A DNA stretch of 64,000 nt from assembly GCF_000282975.1 (NCBI RefSeq), contig NZ_ALJC01000118.1, positions 1-64,000 of the forward strand, given 5' to 3'. Numbering within the stretch: the first letter of the stretch is position 1; the number at the start of each line of letters is the position of its first letter. A program made the position numbers and the translations under genes. This document shows positions 18,267-27,668 of the stretch, in pieces. The notes beneath the pieces are model-generated. The model did not search any database, was not told the origin of the DNA, and saw only the letters and a program-made list of their open reading frames with translations. Source of the DNA: Pseudomonas psychrophila HA-4 (GTDB lineage Bacteria > Pseudomonadota > Gammaproteobacteria > Pseudomonadales > Pseudomonadaceae).

Positions 18267-20345
18267 ATGAATTTTTTTGTACCCGCGCGCCTTGTCTTTT
18301 TACTGCCCGGCCTCTGCCTGGCACCCATCAGTGTTGCCGAACCACTCGAACTCGACCCCAGTGTCATCACGGGTTCGCGCAGCGCCAGCCCAAGCTTTGA
18401 TGTGCCCTATTCGGTCGACAGCATCAATCAGCAGCAAATTCAGGACGGCCAACTCGGCATCAACGCCTCTGAAGTACTGTCCCGCGTACCGGGTCTGGTG
18501 GTGCAAAATCGTCAGAACTACGCTCAAGACTTGCAAATTTCGTCCCGTGGTTTTGGGGCTCGTTCGGCCTTTGGCGTGCGCGGCATCAAGCTGATTGCCG
18601 ATGGCATCCCGGCCAGCACCCCCGATGGCCAGGGGCAGGCAGCCACCTTCAACCTCGACACCGCCGAACGCATCGAAGTCCTGCGCGGCCCGGCCGCCAC
18701 CTTGTATGGCAGTAACGCGGGCGGTGTGATTCAAATGTTCTCGCGAGAGGGCGAAGGCCCGCCGCGTATAGGCGCCGAAACCTTGGTGGGCAGCGACGGC
18801 ATGAACAAAAACCACCTCACCGCCGAGGGCGCAACGGATGACGTGGGCTTTGTGCTCGACGCCTCACGCATGGACACCGATGGCTACCGCGACCACAGCG
18901 CTGCACGCCGCGATCAGACCTTCGCCAAACTCAACCTCAAGCCCGATCAAGACAGCAAACTGGCGTTGATCTACAGCAGCCTGGAGCAAAACGGCACCCA
19001 AGACCCGCTGGGCCAAAGTTGGGCAGCCTACAAGGCCGACCCGCGTTCGGTTGCGCAAAACGCCCTGACCTACAACACACGCAAAAGCATTGATCACCAG
19101 CAACTGGGCCTGAACTACGAGCGCTACATCGGTGACGCGACCTTGCAGGTCAATGCCTACACCGGCACCCGCAGCGTGATTCAGTACTTGGCGATTCCAC
19201 CCACCTCACCCAGCAACAAGCAAGGCGGTGGCGTGGTTCAGTTTGACCGCACGTTCTACGGCGGCAGCCTGCGCTGGCTGCAACCCGTGCAGGGCGTACC
19301 AGGCGACTTAACCCTGGTCGGCGGCCTGGATTACGACCAAAGCCAAGACAGCCGCCACGGCTACCAAAACTTCAGTGGGGATCAACTGGGCGTGAAAGGT
19401 GCCTTGGTGCGAGATGAAGTCGACACTGCTCGCAGCCTCGACCCGTATGTGCAAGCCAACTGGGCGCTGGACAACTGGACCGTACAGGCGGGCCTGCGCT
19501 ACAGCACCATGGAAATGGATGTCCATGATCAATTTTTGAGCAACGGCGACGACAGCGGCAACAAACGCTACGAAAAGGCCACCCCTTCGGTCAGCGTGAT
19601 GTACGCCTTCACGCCCGAATTGCACGGCTACGTGAGTGCGGGTAAAGGCTTCGAAACCCCGACTCAGGCCGAAATGGCCTACTCGCCCAACGGCCAAGGC
19701 TTCAATTTTGGCCTCAAGCCTTCTGAAAGCACCCAATACGAGATGGGCTTGAAGGCGCAGCTCAACGCTACCCGTATCAACGCCGCCGTCTTCCAGATAA
19801 CAACAGACGATGAACTGGTGGTGCAAAGCAACAGTGGGGGGCGCACCACCTATCAAAATGCGGGGCGCACCTTGCGTCGGGGCTTCGAACTGGGGGTCGA
19901 AAGCCAGCTCAGCGAGCACTGGACTTCCACCCTCGCGTATACCCGCCTGCAAGCGACCTACGATCGCAACTTCACCAGCACTGGCGGCCCCGTCGACAAA
20001 GGCAACGACCTGCCCGGCGTGCCGCAAACCACACTGTTTGGCGAAGTAAACTGGAAACCCACCGATTGGGTCAGCACCGCCATTGAAGGGCTGTACCGCA
20101 GCAAGGTCTACGTTGAAGACACCAACACACAAAAAGCCGCCCCGGCCTACAGCGTGTTCAACTGGCGCGCAAAGTTTGAGCAAAAGATCGATCACTGGAC
20201 CTTTCACCAAACACTGCGCCTAGACAACCTGTTTGATCGTCAATACGTGGGTTCAGTGATTGTGGGTGACAGCAACAATCGCTACTACGAAGCCGCGCCA
20301 GGCCGCTCTTGGTACGCAGGGGCCGGTGCGCAGTACAGTTTCTGA
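18267..20345 (+). CDS. TonB-dependent outer-membrane receptor
   Basis: A 692-residue outer-membrane transporter. A signal peptide covers about residues 1-24 (cut near SVA-EP). The plug domain follows (about 35-165), with SRVPGLVVQNR, the RGFGARSAFGVRG stretch and IEVLRGPAATLYGSNAGGVI typical of the family. The rest is a beta barrel ending in aromatic F. A TonB box is probably around DPSVITGSR. The substrate cannot be read from sequence; no siderophore, heme or cobalamin gene and no clear Fur box lie beside it. It sits between the two toxin-like genes on the same strand, 166 bases after the first and 91 before the second. Confidence 0.88.
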   Translation: MNFFVPARLVFLLPGLCLAPISVAEPLELDPSVITGSRSASPSFDVPYSVDSINQQQIQDGQLGINASEVLSRVPGLVVQNRQNYAQDLQISSRGFGARSAFGVRGIKLIADGIPASTPDGQGQAATFNLDTAERIEVLRGPAATLYGSNAGGVIQMFSREGEGPPRIGAETLVGSDGMNKNHLTAEGATDDVGFVLDASRMDTDGYRDHSAARRDQTFAKLNLKPDQDSKLALIYSSLEQNGTQDPLGQSWAAYKADPRSVAQNALTYNTRKSIDHQQLGLNYERYIGDATLQVNAYTGTRSVIQYLAIPPTSPSNKQGGGVVQFDRTFYGGSLRWLQPVQGVPGDLTLVGGLDYDQSQDSRHGYQNFSGDQLGVKGALVRDEVDTARSLDPYVQANWALDNWTVQAGLRYSTMEMDVHDQFLSNGDDSGNKRYEKATPSVSVMYAFTPELHGYVSAGKGFETPTQAEMAYSPNGQGFNFGLKPSESTQYEMGLKAQLNATRINAAVFQITTDDELVVQSNSGGRTTYQNAGRTLRRGFELGVESQLSEHWTSTLAYTRLQATYDRNFTSTGGPVDKGNDLPGVPQTTLFGEVNWKPTDWVSTAIEGLYRSKVYVEDTNTQKAAPAYSVFNWRAKFEQKIDHWTFHQTLRLDNLFDRQYVGSVIVGDSNNRYYEAAPGRSWYAGAGAQYSF

Positions 20346-20400
20346 GAACTCGATTTTTCTGCCAACAACTATGTAGCACTTTGTGCACCTTGCGGCGTGG

Positions 20401-20427
20401 TTCCTTTACTGACACCCAGTAAAGGAA
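20401..20427 (+). promoter_or_regulatory. RBS-sequestering hairpin before toxin B
   Basis: TTCCTTTACTG (20401-20411) pairs perfectly over 11 bp with CAGTAAAGGAA (20417-20427) around an ACACC loop. The 3' arm contains AAAGGA, the only good Shine-Dalgarno for the ATG at 20437. The ribosome site is therefore buried when the hairpin folds. No T run follows, so it is not a classic terminator. It could act as a thermosensor, a protein-regulated or small-RNA-regulated switch, or simply limit toxin output. Confidence 0.75.
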
Positions 20428-20436
20428 ATCACGTTA

Positions 20437-23400
20437 ATGACACTCGAGGCCGACCCGCTCATAGAAGCGCACACCCAGTTGCAGGACTTTTCGAGACGTG
20501 TGCCCACACTGTTCTCATCGTTCCAGCATCAACTCAAACTATTCTTCCCCGCACTTGCAACCGACCTCTCTATCAGTACGGTCTATCTGACTTATCAGGC
20601 TGAAGTCGACGAGCCTGGACAGAACGGGGCCGTGGTTTCTCACGCGCTGATCGACGCCATTAGAGAGCGCTACTTAACCGGTGAAGTCCCCGCTTACTTC
20701 AAAGCCCCCCTACTGGCTTTCCGAGCGCCCTACTCGACAGACACCGCTCATCTGATCTCACAAATGCCGATCTGCGAAGTAGAAAACTTCGTCGATTACG
20801 TCGTTAAACATCACGAATCGTGCTTGAGCAATACGCTGACGCACTTTTGGCAAACGACCCGCCCTGAGCTTGAAGACAGGTCACCCAGAAACTGGCTAGG
20901 GCGCTTTTATATGGGGCTGGTTCAGGCAGAACAGTCATCACGCAAACGCGACGAAACATTAACGACGCTCGAATCCGATGCCCTGGTTGAGGTCCTGACG
21001 ACCTCCGTCGCACGGCCCCGTAAATTTCGCGCTGGCGAACACTACCTCGGGGTTTACGAGGTGGTGGTCAAAGCCGGCGGCAACGAGCCTGATTGGCCGT
21101 TATCGGGCGCTTTCGTGGTCACCGAAGGCATGACAACCGGATTCGATGACACGTCAGACACCTTCCAGATACCACTGTTTGCCCCAACATTAGCGCAGGC
21201 TTCAGTCGCGCTGCTTTATCTGCCAGACAGCGGCTTGCAGTCATTTACCTCTTTGCAAGCACTGGACCTTGAGCTGAGATTACGCTTGGGTGACGACATT
21301 CAGCGTCGCTCACTCTTGAATCAATTACCCACGCAACAGCGCCAAGATCTGTCAGACAACGCCAATAGCCTGGGCTATCGAGAAATTCAGCAACATGCGT
21401 TCAAACGGTGTATCGAGGCATTGATCAACAGACAACTGGCCGATATACCGCACGCCTGCAACAGCGCAACAGCCAACGCGCAGGCCACCACGCTGGACGA
21501 ACTGGATGACTATCTGGCAGATGCCCTAGCGGTGACCCGCTACCTAAAACCGGCGGCTATCGCGCAAAACCGGTATACGCACCTTTTCGAGAAACGGCTC
21601 CCCGACTGGCTCACCGCCGCGCCTACCACACAAAAAAATCGCTGGCGCCTCGCCGTGGCACGCCTGAGCAGAGAGACGTCCCTGTCCCTAGCGCCCGGAA
21701 TCCCCCGAACGGAGCACAATGGCAATAAAACGTATTTGCTGACGTTTGCCCGCGACCGCCTCAAAAAACGTATTGCACAAGACCTCAAAATTGACGTGGA
21801 CCCAAATACCATCACCTTGGTCACCACTGAAATCTTGCAAACAGGCCCCATTATTCACCCATTGGGAACCTCGGGCTTCGCGGCGGGCAATAGTTTGAGC
21901 CGTACGGGCCCGACCTTAACGTCCCATTCAATTCGACGCTCGTTGCCCGAACTGGCGTTGGAAAATGTTGGCAAACTGGACCTGACCTTTGCTTTGACCG
22001 CCACCGTTCTCGATAAAGACGGTAAACACCATCCCACACTGACCAGTGCTTACCTCAAAAGCATCGTGCGCGAGCTGGACATCAGCAGGGCCTACAAGAC
22101 CTTCTTGCAAGAAACCCTGCTCACCTCCGACGCCGCAAGCTGGCGAAGAGAGCGTTACGGCATATTGCGCACCGCACAGCTACGCCTCGACACCCTGGAA
22201 GCTAGATTGTCCGGGCAGCTCACACACCAGCAGGCCGACTGGGTCGATCTACTGCTTGATGACAATACGGCTGACATCAAAGCGGCAAAGATTTCAACGC
22301 AACTGCTAATGCTGCGCTACAAAACCGTCCCCGGCCTGTTGCTGATCGCATGCGAGGGCCATGCTCAACAACTGTGCTATTTGCCAGAAGCCCCGGACCG
22401 TGTGTGGTTTCGCACGTTCAACACGCTCAATGAACTGGCCAGCCAACTGTCACTCCGGGCACTGCGCGACTACGTTCTGCAACGCATCACTCCACTTGAG
22501 CAGGCCTACATCAACCCTTTATTAAAAGAAGGCCTGACCGACTTCAATACCCAAACCCAAGCGATCACCGGGCATTTCCTTGGCGCCAGCTATGACGCCG
22601 AAGCAGCCTTTGCCCTGCGTAACGCCGATGAACAATCGACGTCTACTCGTGAAGCCAATATCCAGACCATCAAAGACACTACCATGACGCTGGTGGATGT
22701 CATCAGCTTTGCCTTGCCTCTCAAAGTGCTGGTTCCATTGACGATGATGCGCTTTGGGTACGCCGTTTATCGAGGCACCGATGCGTTGCGCCGAGAGCAG
22801 GAGAATGAAGCCTTGCAGCACTTTGCAGGCTCTATCGCTCACTTGACCGATGCTGCCTCAGACTTCGCCGGTTCAAGGGTCTTTAGCGCCTCCATCCGGC
22901 TGCGCACGTCGCAGCTTCCACGCGCCTTTAGCCCGGCGTCTGCGAGCCTCAAAACACCCAAAAACATGACACTTCGCGTCGGCGAGCGCTTTGGCCAAGG
23001 GGTCTACGAATGGACCGATGGCACTCGCATTGAGTACTACCTGCCGGACGCCCGTGGGCATTTTTATCATGCCAGCTATGACCGGACACATAACGAGTGG
23101 CTGATGACCGACCGGCGCATGCCCGAGGCCTACTACAAAACCCCTGCCACTGAAATCATGGGTAAATGGGAAGCCAGCGGTTCAACGCCTTTGAGTAGAC
23201 AAAAAACCGGCATCGACGCCTTGCTTGCCAGAGCCCGCGTGGTCGACATCGAAATACCCAACGACCTGCTAGATACACAAGGAGTATTCACGCAGAACAA
23301 TCGTCACTTCATCCAGCAAAATGAAATGTTCTTCGAGGTCAGCACCGATACTCCCGGGCCAGACATGCACCTGGTCCTGAGCAGCGGTTCGCAGCCGGGA

Positions 23401-24720
23401 CAACCGGTGTACAAGGTCAGGCGCAACCTGATCAACAACGAATGGGAAATCAAACACACACCGACAGGCGACACTGCACGCTGGCAATCCTTGAAGCCGC
23501 AGGGTGCTCACTCGACCTCACCGCTGGACCCTGAACACCCCTATGAGCTGCCCCGTAAGCACCTCGCAAGGGCCGCGGTTGTTATGAGCAGTAATAGCCG
23601 CTATCAAGACCCGCTAACCGGCACCTTCCGTGACCCGGAAGTGGAACAGACACGAATGCTGTTCTATCAGATGCGTCAGCGACTCATCCGGGACGCCAAG
23701 ACCTTCTTCACCGCCGAGCAGCCGATATCACGCCCAGCAATACCTCAACTTGCGCCTTCCGCCTCGCATGCCACGCTCCTGCGCCAGGTGTATGCCCAAT
23801 CGCCCGGGCTGGTTATCGGCGAAAACCACTATTCAATTGCCAGCAAAAAGTTTCTGATCGATAACATGCCCGAACTGGTCAAAAACGACGTCAAGACGAT
23901 TTACCTTGAACACCTACAACGCGACTTACATCAGGTCGACTTGGATAATTACAACCAACACGGCGTCATCAGCCATAGCCTCAATAAATACCTGAAGAAT
24001 CTGTATAAACGCGACGGGCTTGACAGTGAAGCGGCCTACACCTTCCTGACCATTGTCACGACCGCCCGTCGACACCGAATCAAGGTGCAGGCCATCGACT
24101 GCGCTGCCAGTTACCACATGTATCAACTGGGCCGCGAGGATTACGCCATTCGCCGTGCCGAAACGATGAACTACTACTCCACCCGTGTCATGCGCGAACA
24201 TCAGGCAAAACAGGGTGCGCACAAATGGGTAGCACTGGTCGGGTTTACCCACACCAATACCTTTGAAGGCGTGCTTGGCCTAGCTGAGCTCAATGGCGCC
24301 ATCGGTTTAAAGGTCATGGACACTCTAGTAGGTCAGCCGACGGGGACGGGGCTGGATAAAGGCCGCCTCGCCTTCTTGGGCAATGGCAATCATGACGGCT
24401 CATTTTTCAAAAGTGACTTACGTCTCTCGATGGAAGTAGCCGCTAGCCGAACGACCTTTCTGCCCCCTCAGCGTCAACAAATCGACCATCTGCTTAGCCT
24501 GCCTGATCAATACACGTTTACCAACGACCCTACAGACGGGGCAACGTTGTTTCATCGCAATGCCAACAGTGAGTTGATCGAGACATCCGTTCTGAGCGAC
24601 CCGGATAGGAAGATTTACGTGCAAAGGCCCGAATGGCCCGAGATCCATGAAAAGCGCTTTACCCATGCCAAAAACCTGATTAAAGCGCTCAACGACAAAG
24701 GGCTGATACTAATTAAATAA
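20437..24720 (+). CDS. Large toxin-like protein B, paralogue of toxin A
   Basis: A 1,427-residue paralogue of the protein at 13811-18100, alike along its full length but clearly diverged. It shares the SGFAAGNSLSRTGPT segment, a hydrophobic stretch at about 745-780 and the C-terminal Tiki/ChaN-like domain: GENH (E1129, H1131), YLEHL (E1158, H1159) and GFTH (H1272). All predicted metal-site residues are kept, so both copies may be active. No signal peptide or secretion gene is seen. The ribosome site lies in the 3' arm of an 11-bp hairpin. It converges with the LPS kinase operon 22 bases further on. Function is inferred from fold only; a secreted or injected effector is the likeliest role. Confidence 0.75.
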   Translation: MTLEADPLIEAHTQLQDFSRRVPTLFSSFQHQLKLFFPALATDLSISTVYLTYQAEVDEPGQNGAVVSHALIDAIRERYLTGEVPAYFKAPLLAFRAPYSTDTAHLISQMPICEVENFVDYVVKHHESCLSNTLTHFWQTTRPELEDRSPRNWLGRFYMGLVQAEQSSRKRDETLTTLESDALVEVLTTSVARPRKFRAGEHYLGVYEVVVKAGGNEPDWPLSGAFVVTEGMTTGFDDTSDTFQIPLFAPTLAQASVALLYLPDSGLQSFTSLQALDLELRLRLGDDIQRRSLLNQLPTQQRQDLSDNANSLGYREIQQHAFKRCIEALINRQLADIPHACNSATANAQATTLDELDDYLADALAVTRYLKPAAIAQNRYTHLFEKRLPDWLTAAPTTQKNRWRLAVARLSRETSLSLAPGIPRTEHNGNKTYLLTFARDRLKKRIAQDLKIDVDPNTITLVTTEILQTGPIIHPLGTSGFAAGNSLSRTGPTLTSHSIRRSLPELALENVGKLDLTFALTATVLDKDGKHHPTLTSAYLKSIVRELDISRAYKTFLQETLLTSDAASWRRERYGILRTAQLRLDTLEARLSGQLTHQQADWVDLLLDDNTADIKAAKISTQLLMLRYKTVPGLLLIACEGHAQQLCYLPEAPDRVWFRTFNTLNELASQLSLRALRDYVLQRITPLEQAYINPLLKEGLTDFNTQTQAITGHFLGASYDAEAAFALRNADEQSTSTREANIQTIKDTTMTLVDVISFALPLKVLVPLTMMRFGYAVYRGTDALRREQENEALQHFAGSIAHLTDAASDFAGSRVFSASIRLRTSQLPRAFSPASASLKTPKNMTLRVGERFGQGVYEWTDGTRIEYYLPDARGHFYHASYDRTHNEWLMTDRRMPEAYYKTPATEIMGKWEASGSTPLSRQKTGIDALLARARVVDIEIPNDLLDTQGVFTQNNRHFIQQNEMFFEVSTDTPGPDMHLVLSSGSQPGQPVYKVRRNLINNEWEIKHTPTGDTARWQSLKPQGAHSTSPLDPEHPYELPRKHLARAAVVMSSNSRYQDPLTGTFRDPEVEQTRMLFYQMRQRLIRDAKTFFTAEQPISRPAIPQLAPSASHATLLRQVYAQSPGLVIGENHYSIASKKFLIDNMPELVKNDVKTIYLEHLQRDLHQVDLDNYNQHGVISHSLNKYLKNLYKRDGLDSEAAYTFLTIVTTARRHRIKVQAIDCAASYHMYQLGREDYAIRRAETMNYYSTRVMREHQAKQGAHKWVALVGFTHTNTFEGVLGLAELNGAIGLKVMDTLVGQPTGTGLDKGRLAFLGNGNHDGSFFKSDLRLSMEVAASRTTFLPPQRQQIDHLLSLPDQYTFTNDPTDGATLFHRNANSELIETSVLSDPDRKIYVQRPEWPEIHEKRFTHAKNLIKALNDKGLILIK

Positions 24721-24742
24721 AGGCTCAGCCCCTTCTCGCAAC

Positions 24743-26185
24743 CTACTCCGATGTTTTGGGCAGGCGTTGATCAATCACTTGATACAACGCACTGCTCACT
24801 GGCCAGTTGCGCATAAAGCGCGCTCGGTCACGGGCATAAGCCTTAGCGAAGCTGCCCAGCGAGCGGTGTTGACACATCGAGTCCAGGTCGATCAGTGCCC
24901 AGCGGCCGTTGGCCCAAAATACGTTGTGGCCTTTAAGGTCACCATGGCTGATGCGTTCACGAATCAAGTCGGCAAACAATGCGTCCAGCGCCTGCAATTC
25001 AGACTCGGGCGCGTCGCCACTGTCTTGATAGGGCGCAAAACGCTCAATAATGTCTGGCCCCGACAGGTACTCGGTCACCAGATACGCTCTGCCACGCAGC
25101 CACAAAACGCGCGTCTCAAGCAGCGCCAGCGGCTTGGGTGTGGCAATGCCCAGAAACGCCAGGCGATTGCCCTCACGCCATGAGTGCCACGCCCTGCTAG
25201 GACGCCAAAAGCGTTTGAGCCAGTGCGTAAAGCCTTTGATGTTGTAGCGCTTGACCACCAGCGTGCGGCCCGCCACCTCAACCTTGCCTACGCTGGCCGC
25301 GCCGCCAGTTTTGTATAAATGCCCTTTATCGAGCAAGGCATCAGCTTTGTCCAAAACCGGCAGCATCGCCGCTTCTTCTTCGCGACGAATGGCGCGCAAG
25401 GCCAAAGACCCGCGCTGCACGCTGAATAACGAACAGTCGCGCCCCACTTTGTTCAGAAAGTCATTGAGGCGCCAGGCCCGAACTTTCTCGACCTGCTTAA
25501 GCAGCGCTTCCAGCGGCAAGGCGTGTTCGCCGTTGCTCAGCAGGTAATGCACCAGCAGTTCTTCGATAAACGGATCAAGGCTTTTCGGTAACTGGGCGAA
25601 GAACACCCCGAGGTTTTCCAGCACTTTTTGCCGCGACAGCGGCTTACCCGCCTCTTCGACGCAAATGCCCGCACCATCGATCAAATACAGTGTGCCGTTC
25701 TGACGCAGCAGATTGTCGAGGTGCAAGTCTTCTTGCCACAGGCCCTTGAGGTGCATCTGCCCAATCGCTGCCAACGCCTCGGCCAGTACCGCCTGTTGTT
25801 CGTCAGCCAACACCGGTAGCAACTCAACGTCGCTCCAGGCCTCACCCAGGCTTTGCGCGTGTTCGAGAAACTCAAACAACAGCCAACCGCCCTCGCCTTC
25901 CTGCACACCATCAGCCAGCAGTTGCGGGGTGCTCAACCCTTGCTCGGCCAGTAGGCGCACACCCGTCAGTTCCCGCTGAACGTCGCGTGACGCCTTGCTG
26001 CCAACCATTAACTTGGCCAGCACTGTACGGCCGCGCCACAGGCCCGCACCCACATACCGCTGGCCCGGCAATACACGCAGCAGGGTCAGCAGTTGCAACG
26101 GTTCAGACCCTGCGGCATCGGCCAGTTCGATGCTCAGCGGCAAACCTGGCGCACGCCCGGCTTTTTGCAGTTCGGACAATCGCAT
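24743..26185 (-). CDS. Tandem kinase-like LPS core protein (InaA/WaaP-type, two domains)
   Basis: A 480-residue cytoplasmic protein with two kinase-like domains in a row. The first has WQEDLHLDNLL and YLIDGAG near residues 152-175; the second has RISHGDLKGHNVFW and LIDLDSM near 410-440, which is a complete HxDxxxxN plus DxD set. The first copy is also nearly complete. The homologue is PA5006 of P. aeruginosa. It is the last gene of the waaF-to-here operon. A TTG lies one codon upstream, but the AAGGAG spacing favours the ATG at 26185, which overlaps the previous stop as TGATG. The substrate is probably an inner-core heptose; this is inferred. Confidence 0.8.
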   Translation of the reverse strand: MRLSELQKAGRAPGLPLSIELADAAGSEPLQLLTLLRVLPGQRYVGAGLWRGRTVLAKLMVGSKASRDVQRELTGVRLLAEQGLSTPQLLADGVQEGEGGWLLFEFLEHAQSLGEAWSDVELLPVLADEQQAVLAEALAAIGQMHLKGLWQEDLHLDNLLRQNGTLYLIDGAGICVEEAGKPLSRQKVLENLGVFFAQLPKSLDPFIEELLVHYLLSNGEHALPLEALLKQVEKVRAWRLNDFLNKVGRDCSLFSVQRGSLALRAIRREEEAAMLPVLDKADALLDKGHLYKTGGAASVGKVEVAGRTLVVKRYNIKGFTHWLKRFWRPSRAWHSWREGNRLAFLGIATPKPLALLETRVLWLRGRAYLVTEYLSGPDIIERFAPYQDSGDAPESELQALDALFADLIRERISHGDLKGHNVFWANGRWALIDLDSMCQHRSLGSFAKAYARDRARFMRNWPVSSALYQVIDQRLPKTSE

Positions 26186-26937
26186 CAACGGCTCTCCTTG
26201 TGGCTGCGACGCACATTCAATCGCTCAAACCAGGCATCGACCAAGCCGCTTTCAACCGGTTGTTCCAGGTACGCCGCAAGCAACGTACGCACGTCGTCTG
26301 CGTTCCAGACCTGAGCACGGCGCAGCAAGGGCTCGATGTCTTTGACCCGATCACGCTGGCCCAGCAACAAAGGCCGAGTTTTTTCCAGGTCGATCAACTG
26401 GGCGCGATAACCCGCGCCGTCAGCCTGCATAAAAATGTGTTTGGGGTAGAAACAACCATGCACCTGACGCGCCGCGTGCAGACGACGCGCCAGTTGACCG
26501 CAGGTGCGCAGGATTGCCTGTTGCTCTTCCTGGCTCAGTTGCGGCCACTGCTCAAGCAGCGAATCGAGGTCGTTCCAGCCGTCCAGTGCGCGGGTCATGA
26601 GGATGGCCCGGCGCTCACCCTGCACCTTGCGCTCACCAAAAAACACCGCGTCCAACGCTGGAATGCCGAGCTGCTGGTAACGCTGAATATTGCGGAACTC
26701 GCGGGCGAAACTTGGCTCGCCTAATGGGCTGTGCAAGGTGCGGGTCAGGTAGTTGCTCTGGCGCTTGAGGTAAAAACCCTGGCCTTCCACGTCCATGCGA
26801 AACACGCTGCTCCAGCCGCCCCGGCTGGTGTTGGGCTCATCGACCGCATCCAGTTGCAGGTTCCACAGAGCATCGAAATCAGACAGTCCATTACGCTCCA
26901 GTAAAGCCCGTTCGGCTCCTGCCAAAAAATCAGTCAT
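26185..26937 (-). CDS. wapQ: LPS core kinase-like protein WapQ
   Basis: A 250-residue kinase-like protein of the InaA/WaaP group. The catalytic-loop position reads HGCFYPKH near residue 170 rather than HRD or HGD, while LIDLEKTRP supplies the metal-binding Asp. The Asp normally acting as base is thus replaced, so either another residue serves or the protein is a weak or regulatory kinase. Position matches PA5007 (wapQ). It overlaps both neighbours (ATGA with wapP, one base with the tandem kinase), so synthesis is coupled. Confidence 0.82.
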   Translation of the reverse strand: MTDFLAGAERALLERNGLSDFDALWNLQLDAVDEPNTSRGGWSSVFRMDVEGQGFYLKRQSNYLTRTLHSPLGEPSFAREFRNIQRYQQLGIPALDAVFFGERKVQGERRAILMTRALDGWNDLDSLLEQWPQLSQEEQQAILRTCGQLARRLHAARQVHGCFYPKHIFMQADGAGYRAQLIDLEKTRPLLLGQRDRVKDIEPLLRRAQVWNADDVRTLLAAYLEQPVESGLVDAWFERLNVRRSHKESR

Positions 26938-27668
26938 TCCCGGCCCTCAAAAAAACGCACGATATGGCGGACTCGTTCTTTGTCTGCCGCATTGAGCGTA
27001 GTGCGTCCGGTGTATTGAAAGTAAAACCGCAGACGCTGGGTGGCTGTGAGGTGGTATTTGGCCACTTTGTCGAGGCACGCCAGGTCTTTAGTGATGCGGT
27101 ATTTGAGCCAAAATCCACGCCAGAAATCGCCGTTAGGGCAATCGATCAAATACAGCCGGGCCTGATCGTCGACCAGCAAGTTACGCCACTTCAAGTCGTT
27201 ATGGGTAAAACGATGGTCGTGCATGATCCGCGTGCAGTGCGCCAACTGTCGGCTCACGCCGTCGACCCACACCCGGTCTTTGAGCAGCGGATCGTTATTG
27301 TCGGCCAACTCGGAAAGGTCGCGGGTGTTGGGCAGTTCACGGGTAATCAGCGCTCCCCGATCATAGGCCGCACCGCGTCGCTCAAGTCCCCAGGCGACCA
27401 CTTCAGCGGTAGGAATGCCCCACTTGGCGAAGCGCTTGAGGTTCTGCCATTCAGATTTGACCCGTGGCCGCCCCAAATAACGGCGCAGGCCTTTGCCCGC
27501 ACCGGTATAGCGTTTGACGTAATAGTTGACCCCGCCACGTTCAACACGGATCACGTCCGATAACGGATCGCGCGTCAGGTGCTCGCCTTGAAGGGCAAAT
27601 ACCGCATCCAAACTGCCAAAATCGGGGGCCAACGCGCTGTAAGCAGGTTCTAGATTCCAACCCGCCAT
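26934..27668 (-). CDS. wapP: LPS core heptose kinase WapP
   Basis: A 244-residue predicted kinase that phosphorylates an inner-core heptose in the cytoplasm. The catalytic loop THNDLKWRNLL near residue 157 has the H-x-D and downstream N, and LIDCPNGDFW follows as the metal-binding strand. Position matches PA5008 (wapP). The ATG shares one base with the waaP stop (TAATG), so the genes are translationally coupled. It is shorter than waaP and may act after it in P. aeruginosa; the exact site cannot be told from sequence. Confidence 0.85.
   Translation of the reverse strand: MAGWNLEPAYSALAPDFGSLDAVFALQGEHLTRDPLSDVIRVERGGVNYYVKRYTGAGKGLRRYLGRPRVKSEWQNLKRFAKWGIPTAEVVAWGLERRGAAYDRGALITRELPNTRDLSELADNNDPLLKDRVWVDGVSRQLAHCTRIMHDHRFTHNDLKWRNLLVDDQARLYLIDCPNGDFWRGFWLKYRITKDLACLDKVAKYHLTATQRLRFYFQYTGRTTLNAADKERVRHIVRFFEGRE

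Noticed and set aside
20401..20427. Reading the hairpin before toxin B as a terminator of the receptor gene
   Set aside because: No T run follows on either strand, and the 3' arm is the only ribosome site for toxin B.
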